NCBI GenBank assembly: GCA_036382855.1
Contig: DASVPO010000025.1
Span: 76,403-140,402, forward strand
Source: DASVTR01 sp036382855
GTDB taxonomy: Bacteria > Acidobacteriota > Blastocatellia > Pyrinomonadales > Pyrinomonadaceae
Direction of reading: 5' to 3'
Length of the DNA: 64,000 bases
This document shows positions 16,835 through 24,747 of the stretch, one piece after another. Both the position numbers and the translations under genes were made by a program. Each line of letters opens with the position of its first letter. Position 1 is the first letter of the stretch. The notes under the pieces are model-generated. The model saw only the letters and a program-made list of their open reading frames with translations, was not told where the DNA came from and made no database searches.

Positions 16835-17563
16835 ATGAGCAAAAGGGGAAAAGGGGAAAGGTTCAGAGCCGCGACCGCGTTTGCGTTAACGTTCTGCGTT
16901 TTGGCTTTAAACTTTTCACCTCTTTCCCTTTTACCCTTTTCAACAGACGCTTACGCTGCCAGTGTTCTTCCAAGTCAAAGCGAAGTTGAGCGTTTGATTA
17001 ATCTGCTGGAATCGCGCTACGGACGGATGCGAGGGCTGGCGGCAGAGTTTGAGCAGGTCTATCGCGCGCCCGGCACGCGCGAACGCCGCGAGCGCGGACG
17101 CCTTTTCCTTGAGCGCCCGCGACGGATGCGCTGGGAGTACGACCCCAAGCCGGGTAAGCTTTTCATCGTCAACAATCGCCGTGTCTGGTTCTACGTCGCC
17201 GCCGACCGCGAAGCCGTGGAGGCTGACGCCGGTTCAGTTTCCGACGAGCGCTTTCCCTTTCTCTTCCTGCTCGGGCAGACAAACCTGCGCCGGCCGTTTA
17301 GCTCCATCACGCTCGTCAATCAGGAAGGTTGGTTCACGCAAACAAGAGAGCTGCGCCTCTTGCCGCGCAGCCGGGCCGGTGGACTGCGCGAGATTTTCCT
17401 TGAAATCTTTCCAGACGGAAGAATCTCGAAAGTGCGACTGGTTGACGACGCGGGCGCAAGCTCGGAAGTGACTCTGACGAACGTCAGAGAAAACTTCGTC
17501 GCGCCCGCTGAAGCCTTCGAGTTTCGCCCGCCGCCGGGCGTTACAGTGAGAAGGCAAAAATAG
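16835..17563 (+). CDS. lolA: LolA-like outer-membrane lipoprotein carrier
   Basis: 242 residues. The mature part has the LolA pattern (ESRYGRMRGLAAEFEQVY, then RGRLFLERPRRMRWEYDPKP and LFIVNNRRVWFYV) of a half-barrel that carries lipoproteins across the periplasm. The family usually has about 200 residues. The signal peptide (residues about 1-41) is odd: its basic start and its end are encoded by the two arms of an imperfect hairpin repeat at 16838-16942. The gene is the last of the ABC exporter operon, 9 bases after the ATPase. A GC-rich hairpin follows the stop. Confidence 0.87.
   Translation: MSKRGKGERFRAATAFALTFCVLALNFSPLSLLPFSTDAYAASVLPSQSEVERLINLLESRYGRMRGLAAEFEQVYRAPGTRERRERGRLFLERPRRMRWEYDPKPGKLFIVNNRRVWFYVAADREAVEADAGSVSDERFPFLFLLGQTNLRRPFSSITLVNQEGWFTQTRELRLLPRSRAGGLREIFLEIFPDGRISKVRLVDDAGASSEVTLTNVRENFVAPAEAFEFRPPPGVTVRRQK
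16838..16942. repeat. Inverted short-tandem-repeat pair inside the lolA signal-peptide region
   Basis: The left arm (about 16838-16862) is made of AAAAGGGG units. The right arm (about 16917-16942) is made of CCCTTTT/CCTTTTA units and is its imperfect reverse complement. Both arms are translated as part of the LolA leader. The design matches the intergenic repeat hairpins found elsewhere in the window. Confidence 0.65.
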
Positions 17564-17564
17564 A

Positions 17565-17594
17565 GGCGGCAGGCCCCTCGCAAAGCCTGCCGCC
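17565..17594 (+). terminator. Probable terminator hairpin after lolA
   Basis: GGCGGCAGGC pairs perfectly with GCCTGCCGCC across a 10-base loop, starting 2 bases after the lolA stop. The following T-tract is weak, so termination may be partial. The 190 bases to the next stop codon hold nothing else I recognise. Confidence 0.6.
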
Positions 17595-17751
17595 CGCCTT
17601 ATCCCATCCTTCACACAAGGAGGAACACTCCCACGCGCCGCGCACTATATCACCACTCTAATTCACTGCCAAGCAAAATCTCATACCCGTCGCCCAGCAA
17701 GCCAAACTCAGGGAAGCGCTTTCTTCATGCTCTTCAGGGAAACTTAAAACT

Positions 17752-18276
17752 TCACTTGAATTTCACGCCCGTCATCTCCATCTGAATATTTGCGCGGACA
17801 TCCGACGGGCTGAAGCCTTCGATGGTGACGGAGACGGGCAGCGTCTTGTTGGGCTCAAGCTCGGTGACGTTTTTTCCGGCGTTGGGCACGACGATGACGT
17901 AGCGTTCCTTGATGGTCTTGCCTTCGAGGTCAACGACCGCGGCGCGCATCTCAAGGCCGCTGATAGTGCGTCCCGTAAAATTACGGACGATAGCTTTGAG
18001 CGTCATCACGATGTCGCCGACGACGCGGCCGCCCTCCGTGGCTTCAAGATTGTCAACGCCGATGCGCTGCCTGACCTGCTCGAATTCGGGCGCGCCCGCG
18101 CGCAACGCGCCTTCAAGCCGTTGCTGCTGCGGGCCTGCAATGGGAGCGGGAGCGGGGCGCGTTTTGATGTAAGCGAAGAGACCTGCAATCAACAGTAGGC
18201 CGATGATGGCGGAGATGATGAAAGGCATGTTGCGCGAGCGCTCGCGCTTGTTGAGATTCTGCTCGGTGGTTGACAT
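17752..18276 (-). CDS. Single-span membrane protein of unknown function
   Basis: 174 residues. A charged N-terminus (NKRERSRN) is followed by one hydrophobic helix (FIISAIIGLLLIAGLFAYI, residues about 19-37), so the C-terminal part is probably outside the cytoplasm. The C-terminal 100 residues (VVGDIVMTLKAIVRNFTGRTISGLEMRA, then LPVSVTIEGF) have the alternating pattern of a small beta-sandwich like FxLYD-type domains. It stands alone, convergent with lolA and about 150 bases beyond the 3' end of the kinase gene. Function unknown. Confidence 0.72.
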   Translation of the reverse strand: MSTTEQNLNKRERSRNMPFIISAIIGLLLIAGLFAYIKTRPAPAPIAGPQQQRLEGALRAGAPEFEQVRQRIGVDNLEATEGGRVVGDIVMTLKAIVRNFTGRTISGLEMRAAVVDLEGKTIKERYVIVVPNAGKNVTELEPNKTLPVSVTIEGFSPSDVRANIQMEMTGVKFK

Positions 18277-18423
18277 GACGGCGTCTCTCTTCTTCAGTAG
18301 CCAGCTTCAATCAGTGTCAAGCGTCGGCCGCACGGCCCATTCATAAAATGATTGCCGCGCGCAGAGTTTTTAGACACTGGAAAGAGCCTCGAAGTTCCAC
18401 ACGGAATTGTACTTCAACCCGGC

Positions 18424-20817
18424 CTATTGTCCATTAACCAGCGTGCGCGGGTGATGAAGCTCGCCGCTCTCTGCGGGAGCGGGCACGCTCTTTCCGACAA
18501 GCGAGCCCGTACCTGTGCGCTGGCGGACAATGCGCGGCCATGTGATGCGGAAGCGGCTGCCCTCCTGTGGCTCACTCTTGACGGTTATCTCGCCTTCCAG
18601 TAGTTCGACGATTTTGCGCGTGATGGCGAGCCCTAAGCCCGTTCCGCCGTAGGAACGCGTGAGCCTGTCGTCAACCTGACGGAACTCGTCGAAGATATAC
18701 GAGATTGCATCGCTCGAAATGCCTATGCCCGTGTCGGAGACTTCCAGATACCAGCGGTCCTGATTGAGCGGAGCGGCCGTGATTGTGACCCTTCCGGCAG
18801 TCGTAAACTTGACGGCGTTGCCAAGCAGATTCGAGAGCACCTGTTGGAGCTTATGCCGGTCTGTCAAAATCTGGCCCAGTTCCGCTGAAACTTCCGTGCG
18901 CAACTCGATGCCCTTGCCTCGCGTCTCCGGCTCGTAGTCTTCCACCATCTCGCGCACCAGAGCATCAACGTCAACCTTTTCCAGTTGGAGCGCGGAGCGG
19001 CCCGCTTCAAGGCGCGAATAATCGAGCAGGTCGTTGACGAGTTCGAGCAAGCTGCGCGCGTTGCGCTCCATGCGCGTGACGGCCTCTCCCTGCAACGGCG
19101 CAAGCGGCAACTGCCGGTCGCGCGTCAACAACTGGCAGAGGCCGATGATGACGTTTAAGGGCGTGCGCAACTCGTGAGTCATGTTGGAGACGAAGGCCGT
19201 CTTCAGTCGGTCGTGTTCGCGCAGGCGGTCATAGGCGGCGACCAGTTCTTCGTGCTGCAAGACTTCTTCCGTGATGTCGCGAAGGACGGCGACAGCGCCT
19301 TCATGTCGTCCGTCGTCGCCCAAGAGCGGCGTTGCAGAGACGGCGACGCGGCGCTTCTCGCCGTCGTCGTGAACAAGCTGCAACTGCATATTCGAAATCG
19401 TCTCGCGCGCTTCAAGCGCACGCCAAAGGGGCGTCTCTTCCGGCGCGAGCAGGCTTCCTTCGGCATCTCTGAGCGCGATGTCGGAGATTAACGCTTCAGC
19501 CCCGTCGCGAAAATCGTTGGGGTTGCGGCCGATGATGAGTGCTGCCGCAGGGTTAATCTTGTAGCGGTGCTGGCGGTCTATAATCACGACGCCTTCGTTC
19601 ATCTGGTTGATGACGCTTTCAAGCTCTGCTGCGCGCGTGCGCTCGGCTGCAAACGCGGAGGTCGCGAGTTTTTCGGCGCGCACGCGCTTGGAGACTTCCG
19701 AGAGAACGAAGATGAGGTCGCCGCGAATGGCGCTGCGCTCGGTCATCGGCCAGATGGTTACATCCCAGAAGCCTGTGTTTTCAGCTTCGCCTGTTTCCTT
19801 GCTGCGCGGCGCGACGAGGTTCAGCGGAAGCCCGTAGGTAACGAAGGGCTTGCGTGTGCGCCGCACGTCTTCGATGACATCCGAAAGGACAGCAACGCCT
19901 GCCGCCGCTTCGTAAAGACCACGGCCCGCAAGCTGTGTGGCATCACGCCTGACGAAGCGTGCGAAAGTCTGGTTGGCTCTCTGCACAACGAGGTGCGCGT
20001 CGAGCACAAGGACGCCGAGCGGCAAGCCGTCCAGCACCTCTTCGATAAACGCGCCCTGCGATTGCACCTCATTAAACTTGGCCTGCAAGTGTGTAGCCAT
20101 CACGTTGAAGTTCTGGGCCAACGCGCCGACTTCGTCGTCCGTTTCGACGGCCGCGCGTTCTTGCAGTTCTCCCTGACCGAGCACGCTGGCCGAGAGAGCG
20201 AGTTTCCTGAGCGGCTTGGTGAACCGCCCGACGGCCCAGTAGCCAAGCAACACGGAGGTGAGCAAGACGAGGGCCCACGTGGCGGCCAGCAGCCAGACGG
20301 AGCGGCCCGCACTCGTATGCTCGGCTAAGGGCACACCGACGGCGACCGCCCAGCCAAAAGGCTCGACGCGCTGCGCGCTCGTCATACGCGCCACACCATC
20401 GTTCCATTCAATGCTGCGAGCCGTTGGCGAAAAGTTGACAGAACCGGGAAGCGGCCCCGGCGTAATGGAGCCTTTCAGCGCGCGGCCCTGCGGGTCGAAG
20501 ACGGCGATGGCTGTCTCCGTATCCGCCGCAGCATGTTGACGCAAGCGAGCCGTCAGAGCGAGCGCCTCCGCGGGCGCAATCATGTCGCCGCGCGTCGTGT
20601 AGGCCGGATGGTCTTCAAGCCAGGAGGTGAGCGTGCCGGCGGCAGCCTGGCTTTCGATGCGCGCGATGGCAGCCGCCTGTTCATTCAGATCACGGCGGTA
20701 GTTGTTTAATTGCAGGAGACTGATGACGAGAAGTGGCAAGGAGAGCAGCGCCAGCATCAAAAGTAGCTTGGCGCGCACGCTGCGCAGGAATGGAGTGGCC
20801 CGGCCATGCTTCATCAT
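18424..20817 (-). CDS. Membrane sensor histidine kinase with HAMP and two PAS domains
   Basis: 797 residues. A first membrane span near the start (LLLMLALLSLPLLVISLLQL), an extracytoplasmic region to about residue 170, a second span, then HAMP (GRFTKPLRKLALSASVLGQG). Two PAS-like modules follow at about 255-390 and 395-520. The phosphoacceptor is the His in SNMTHELRTPLNVIIG (about residue 549). ATP-binding motifs are VLSNLLGNAVKFT, SDTGIGIS and YGGTGLGLAI. There is no receiver in the protein. The start codon overlaps the stop of the RsbRD-like gene by 4 bases, and a stand-alone receiver lies upstream in the same direction, so the three probably form one signalling operon. Confidence 0.9.
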   Translation of the reverse strand: MMKHGRATPFLRSVRAKLLLMLALLSLPLLVISLLQLNNYRRDLNEQAAAIARIESQAAAGTLTSWLEDHPAYTTRGDMIAPAEALALTARLRQHAAADTETAIAVFDPQGRALKGSITPGPLPGSVNFSPTARSIEWNDGVARMTSAQRVEPFGWAVAVGVPLAEHTSAGRSVWLLAATWALVLLTSVLLGYWAVGRFTKPLRKLALSASVLGQGELQERAAVETDDEVGALAQNFNVMATHLQAKFNEVQSQGAFIEEVLDGLPLGVLVLDAHLVVQRANQTFARFVRRDATQLAGRGLYEAAAGVAVLSDVIEDVRRTRKPFVTYGLPLNLVAPRSKETGEAENTGFWDVTIWPMTERSAIRGDLIFVLSEVSKRVRAEKLATSAFAAERTRAAELESVINQMNEGVVIIDRQHRYKINPAAALIIGRNPNDFRDGAEALISDIALRDAEGSLLAPEETPLWRALEARETISNMQLQLVHDDGEKRRVAVSATPLLGDDGRHEGAVAVLRDITEEVLQHEELVAAYDRLREHDRLKTAFVSNMTHELRTPLNVIIGLCQLLTRDRQLPLAPLQGEAVTRMERNARSLLELVNDLLDYSRLEAGRSALQLEKVDVDALVREMVEDYEPETRGKGIELRTEVSAELGQILTDRHKLQQVLSNLLGNAVKFTTAGRVTITAAPLNQDRWYLEVSDTGIGISSDAISYIFDEFRQVDDRLTRSYGGTGLGLAITRKIVELLEGEITVKSEPQEGSRFRITWPRIVRQRTGTGSLVGKSVPAPAESGELHHPRTLVNGQ

Positions 20818-21332
20818 CGTTCATCATGTTCCGGGAAGTCCGTTTTGCGACGACGCGGCGGCGGCCACACCGAAGTACGCGTCTCGACTGGCGGGCGCAA
20901 GCTAGCAGCATAGATAACAATCAACTGCGCAATCATTTCGTCAACGAAACGATTGACGCGCCGCAACGCATCACGAAGCTCAGAGAGACTTCCCTGCCTG
21001 ACGCCGAAACCCTCGCGCCAGAGAAAATCCGTTATCACCTGCCGGAAGAGCATCAACTCCCGTGCCACTTCGTCCATCAGCAGGCCCTGATAGAAACGGA
21101 CCTGCGAATGTGCGCGCAGGCGTCTGGTGGCCTCTATAATATCGGCATCCGTGCCGCCGTTATCGAGCAGACGCGCTAGTTCTTCCAGAAATTCGGGCAG
21201 GTGGCCCACAAGCTGTCCGTAGGAGAGGCGGGCGGGCAATTCCGCACGGCGTTCTGCGTAGACTTCGTCCACCCAGGCACGGATAATCACGCCTTCGTAT
21301 TCACGCAGCAGCATTGCGAATCGTTCGGACAT
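20814..21332 (-). CDS. RsbRD-type N-terminal domain protein
   Basis: 172 residues, almost entirely helical in appearance. The segment MLLREYEGVIIRAWVDEVYA near the start and HSQVRFYQGLLMDEVARELML in the middle fit the RsbRD N-terminal (RsbT co-antagonist) domain. The STAS domain that follows it in stressosome proteins is missing; the protein ends in a basic, Pro-rich tail. It is encoded between a receiver protein and a large kinase with 4-base overlap to the latter, so it probably acts in the same phosphorelay. A sensory or scaffold role is inferred. Confidence 0.72.
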   Translation of the reverse strand: MSERFAMLLREYEGVIIRAWVDEVYAERRAELPARLSYGQLVGHLPEFLEELARLLDNGGTDADIIEATRRLRAHSQVRFYQGLLMDEVARELMLFRQVITDFLWREGFGVRQGSLSELRDALRRVNRFVDEMIAQLIVIYAASLRPPVETRTSVWPPPRRRKTDFPEHDER

Positions 21333-21358
21333 GGAAGGAAACCCGGAGTTTTGAGCGC

Positions 21359-21775
21359 TCAGGTTTTCGGCAGCAGGCGATGTAGCAGCGCCTCCAGTTG
21401 GTCGAAATCAATGGGCTTAGTGACGTAGTCGTTGCAGCCTGCGGCGAGCGCGTCGGCGTGAAAATCGGCCGTATCGTGGGCCGAAACGGCGACAATCGGG
21501 ATATGGCTCAGTTCTTTGACCTGCCGGATCCGGCGCGTGGCGGCCAGACCGTCCAGCAGCGGCAGGCTCAAATCCATCAGAATCAGGCTCGGATGCTCGC
21601 GCCGGGCGATTTCGACAGCCTCCTCGCCGTTGATGGCCTCCAGCACGCGGTAGCCGCTCATTTCCAGCAAACGCCTCATCATAAAACGGTTATCTTCAAA
21701 GTCTTCGACCACCATGACCGTCAACCCCTGGCGGCCATCGAGAGTTTGCTCTACTGGTTCAACCATTACAGACAT
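21359..21775 (-). CDS. Stand-alone CheY-like response regulator
   Basis: 138 residues: a single receiver domain with the acidic pair in VMVVEDFEDNR, phospho-acceptor Asp68 (LILMDLSLPLLDG), the switch Ser in VAVSAH and the Lys in DYVTKPIDF. There is no output domain. It heads an operon with the RsbRD-like gene (26 bases downstream) and the multi-PAS kinase, and probably acts as a phosphorelay intermediate or by protein-protein contact. The gene diverges from a kinase-like gene on the other strand. Confidence 0.9.
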   Translation of the reverse strand: MSVMVEPVEQTLDGRQGLTVMVVEDFEDNRFMMRRLLEMSGYRVLEAINGEEAVEIARREHPSLILMDLSLPLLDGLAATRRIRQVKELSHIPIVAVSAHDTADFHADALAAGCNDYVTKPIDFDQLEALLHRLLPKT

Positions 21776-22001
21776 CTCCGACGCCCTCTCTTTGAAGACG
21801 AGAACGCCCGATTATAACAGCTTATTTAATCGCTTGAGCCGATGCATGACTAGCGTACGCTGGCTTTTTTTGTTAAGATGCCGCATCGAAACGCAACACA
21901 ACAAAGCACAGCTTTTGGGTTCTATCCATACACGCTGTCAATATAGGATGCTCGACCGCGAAGCGTGGAAGACACCTCTAGGAAAAGGCTCTGCAAGCCA
22001 T

Positions 22002-22670
22002 ATGAAGCCGTTATTATCGGAGTCACAGGATACACAGGCGCTCCAGGAATTGGGGCGCGCGTCCGTCCAAATCGTCCATGACATAAAAAACCAGCTTAAC
22101 GGTCTCAAACTCTATGCCACGTTTTTACGCAAGCGCATGGAGAAGACCGAACGGCCTGCGGACGAGCAAGAGACCATTAACAAACTGATCGCCGGACTCG
22201 AACGAGCGGCCGGCGACATGTCCACGCTGGTGCGCTTCGGACGCCCCCTGGAACTGCGTCGCCAGCCACACGTTGACCTCGGAAAAATCGTCTCTAATCT
22301 TTCAAATACCGTGGATACGCTCGAAGCCGTCCAACTCGAAGCCGAACCGGGGCCCTTCGAGGGCGAGTTTGACGTAGCGGCCCTGACCGAGGCGCTAAAG
22401 ACGATTACGACGGGCGCGCTCGGCCTGCGCCACCCGGAAAGCAACGGCCCGCTACAAATTCATCTGCGCCCGGACGGAGACAACGGGCCAAGAAGCGCAA
22501 TCATTGAATGGCGCGGCCTATCACCTAACGGGACTGATACTTTTCATTCTTTTGCCGGAAGCGACGCACTCAGGATGTCTCTGGCCGCGAAAGTCATCGC
22601 CGCACACGGCGGAGAGGCCAGCCAGCAAGCGGACATCATCAGCGTTCGCCTGCCGTTAAATACAAAGTGA
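22002..22670 (+). CDS. Histidine-kinase-like protein with degenerate ATP domain
   Basis: 222 residues from the ATG at 22002, chosen because an AGGAAAAGG sequence lies upstream; an in-frame ATG at 21948 would add 18 residues. His26 in VQIVHDIKNQLNGLKLYA matches the H-box of NtrB-type kinases. The C-terminal half aligns with the catalytic domain only in outline: the N-box position reads LTEALKTITTGALG, no D-x-G-x-G is present, and the end reads SLAAKVIAAHGGEASQQ in place of the G-rich lid. ATP binding is therefore doubtful. A sigma-54 activator follows after a repeat hairpin, so it may be a phosphotransfer or inhibitory partner for that regulator. Confidence 0.75.
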   Translation: MKPLLSESQDTQALQELGRASVQIVHDIKNQLNGLKLYATFLRKRMEKTERPADEQETINKLIAGLERAAGDMSTLVRFGRPLELRRQPHVDLGKIVSNLSNTVDTLEAVQLEAEPGPFEGEFDVAALTEALKTITTGALGLRHPESNGPLQIHLRPDGDNGPRSAIIEWRGLSPNGTDTFHSFAGSDALRMSLAAKVIAAHGGEASQQADIISVRLPLNTK

Positions 22671-22747
22671 TGAGTGATGAGCGATGAGTAATGAGTAGAA
22701 AGCAAACTTCTCTTAACTCATCAATCATTACTCATCACTCATCACTG
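22666..22747. repeat. Tandem-heptamer hairpin between kinase-like gene and sigma-54 activator
   Basis: The left arm is GTGATGA/GCGATGA/GTAATGA units (about 22667-22697). The right arm is ACTCATC/ATTACTC units (about 22716-22746) and is the reverse complement. Almost the same sequence recurs at 50014-50088. The stem begins at the stop codon of the upstream gene and leaves only about 27 bases before the next start. Confidence 0.75.
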
Positions 22748-22773
22748 CTTTTATTTTAAGGAGTAGAGCACAG

Positions 22774-24162
22774 GTGGAGAATAAAGAAGCACGCATTTTA
22801 GTGGTGGATGACGAACCGATGATGGCGGATTCGTTGAAACAGAATCTGGCCGAAGAAGGGTACATGGTAGATACTGCGGCGACAGGAGCTGAAGCCATCG
22901 AATTGTTTGACCGCGGCGGGCATCATCTTGCCATCTGCGACCTCCAACTGCCGGACATGGACGGCCTCAGCGTCCTGCGCCACATGAAGGACACGCATCC
23001 TTCGACGGAGATTATCGTCGTCACAGGCTACGGCACTGTGGCCCGCGCCGTCGAGGCGACGAAGGCGGGCGCTTTCTACTTCGTGGAAAAACCTTTCGAT
23101 TTCGACCAGCTTCAACCGCTCGTCGAAAAGGCGCTCGAACATCGTGAACTGACCGCCCGCGTCGAGAGCATGGGCCGCCAGCTTTCCACGCGCGCCGAAT
23201 ACTTCAACATCATCGGCGCATCGCGCCAGATGCAGACCATCTACGAAACAATCGAATCGGTCGCCAAGTCTGATGCCAACGTCCTGATTGTCGGAGAATC
23301 CGGCACGGGCAAAGAGTTAATCGCCAACGCAATCCACTACAACTCCCTGCGCTCCAAGAAGCCCTTCATCAAGGTCAACTGCGCCGCACTGCCCAAAGAG
23401 TTAATCGAATCAGAACTCTTCGGCCACACGAAGGGCGCGTTCACAGGCGCTCACGCAGACAAAGAAGGATTGGTCCAACATGCAGCGGGCGGCTCTCTCC
23501 TGCTCGATGAGATTGCTGAGATGCCCGTCGAATTACAGCCGAAGCTCCTTCGTGTGCTTCAGGAGAGAAGCTACCGCAAGATTGGCTCGGAGAAAACATA
23601 CGCCGTTGATTTTCGTCTCATCTCTTCAACGAATCGTCCGCCTGCTGATGCCATTCGCGACGGCCTCCTGCGCGACGACCTCTTTTATCGCATCTCGACC
23701 ATCACGATTCACGTTCCCCCCTTGCGCGAACGCACGGAGGACATACAACTTCTCACAGACCATTTTCTGAACACGTACGCGAAGAAATATGAGCGACCCA
23801 TCACGGGCGTCTCGCAGGCCGCATACCAGCGTCTCTTCTCGCACGCCTGGCCCGGCAATGTACGCGAACTACAGAACGTCATAGAGCGCGCAGTGCTGCT
23901 CGCCAAAAGCAACAAGATTGAGCCGCTTGACTTGCCTTTCGACAACGGCTCGCTGCCCGAAGGCGGCGCGCAGTCGGCTGGCTGGGACGTGCCGCCCAAC
24001 ATGACGCTCGAAGACATCGAAAAACTGGTCATCGAAAAAACGCTGCAAAGAACAGGCGGCAACAAACAGGCTGCGGCCAACATGCTCGGCATCTACCGCC
24101 CGCGCCTCTACAGCAAAATCAGGAAGTACAACATAGATGTCGCGACGCTCGCTTCGTCATAA
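22774..24162 (+). CDS. NtrC-family sigma-54 response regulator
   Basis: 462 residues from a GTG at 22774, supported by AAGGAG about 10 bases upstream. The receiver has Asp56 (LAICDLQLPDMDGL). The AAA+ domain has Walker A VGESGTGKE, GAFTGAHADKEG, and LLLDEIAEMP. The C-terminal Fis-type helix-turn-helix is GGNKQAAANMLGIYRPRLYS. It activates sigma-54 promoters after phosphorylation. The upstream neighbour is a kinase-like protein with a poor ATP domain, so the true phosphodonor may be encoded elsewhere. The target genes cannot be told from the window. The gene is a second, distinct member of the family beside pilR. Confidence 0.92.
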   Translation: MENKEARILVVDDEPMMADSLKQNLAEEGYMVDTAATGAEAIELFDRGGHHLAICDLQLPDMDGLSVLRHMKDTHPSTEIIVVTGYGTVARAVEATKAGAFYFVEKPFDFDQLQPLVEKALEHRELTARVESMGRQLSTRAEYFNIIGASRQMQTIYETIESVAKSDANVLIVGESGTGKELIANAIHYNSLRSKKPFIKVNCAALPKELIESELFGHTKGAFTGAHADKEGLVQHAAGGSLLLDEIAEMPVELQPKLLRVLQERSYRKIGSEKTYAVDFRLISSTNRPPADAIRDGLLRDDLFYRISTITIHVPPLRERTEDIQLLTDHFLNTYAKKYERPITGVSQAAYQRLFSHAWPGNVRELQNVIERAVLLAKSNKIEPLDLPFDNGSLPEGGAQSAGWDVPPNMTLEDIEKLVIEKTLQRTGGNKQAAANMLGIYRPRLYSKIRKYNIDVATLASS

Positions 24163-24184
24163 GGGTTAATCGGAGTTAAGGAAC

Positions 24185-24655
24185 ATGGAGAAAGCTACTT
24201 TCGGAGCGGGCTGCTTCTGGGGAGTCGAGGCGGCCTTTCGTCAGGTTAAAGGAGTCACACAAACGACGGTCGGCTACGCTGGCGGAACGTTTGACAACCC
24301 GACTTACAAGGACGTTTGTTCAGGCCGCACGGGCCACGCCGAAGTCGTCGAAGTTGAATACGACCCTGCGGTCGTCTCCTACGGAGACTTACTGAAAGTC
24401 TTCTGGGAAAACCACGACCCGACGACGCTCAACCGTCAGGGGCCGGATGTCGGAGAGCAGTACCGTTCGGCCATCTTCTATCACACCCCGGAGCAGGAGG
24501 CCGCTGCCCGTGCATCAAAAGCCGCGCTCGAAGAGAGCGGCCAGTATCGCCGTCCCATCGTGACGGAGATTACACAGGCCCCCACGTTTTATCGCGCCGA
24601 AGAATATCATCAACAGTATTTTGAAAAGCGCGGAGTCTCTCACTGCCACATCTAA
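24185..24655 (+). CDS. msrA: Peptide methionine sulfoxide reductase A
   Basis: 156 residues. The catalytic motif FGAGCFWGVEAAFR (Cys10) is present, followed by VGYAGG, GHAEVVEVEYDP and the YHQQYFEKRG end. A Cys near the C-terminus (SHCHI) could be the resolving residue. The enzyme reduces methionine-S-sulfoxide in oxidised proteins using thioredoxin. No msrB domain is fused. The gene starts 22 bases after the sigma-54 activator and could be transcribed with it. A repeat hairpin follows the stop. Confidence 0.95.
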   Translation: MEKATFGAGCFWGVEAAFRQVKGVTQTTVGYAGGTFDNPTYKDVCSGRTGHAEVVEVEYDPAVVSYGDLLKVFWENHDPTTLNRQGPDVGEQYRSAIFYHTPEQEAAARASKAALEESGQYRRPIVTEITQAPTFYRAEEYHQQYFEKRGVSHCHI

Positions 24656-24656
24656 A

Positions 24657-24741
24657 AGGATGAAGTAGGAACGCAGCAACGATGAATGAAAGACAAGCTC
24701 TTAACAGTTCATCGTTCATCGTTCCTCCTTCATCGTTTCTT
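24657..24741. repeat. Tandem-repeat hairpin between msrA and the amidase gene
   Basis: The left arm is GATGAAGTAGGAACG plus AACGATGAATGAA. The right arm is TTCATCGTTCATCGTTCC plus TCCTTCATCG, its imperfect reverse complement. The unit is 7-8 bases (CGATGAA). It fills nearly the whole gap between the two genes. Confidence 0.7.
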
Positions 24742-24747
24742 TAAAAC

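Noticed and set aside
19567..20328. 253-residue frame antisense to the multi-PAS kinase
   Set aside because: The kinase on the minus strand has complete, ordered domains; the antisense frame has no recognisable motif or start signal.
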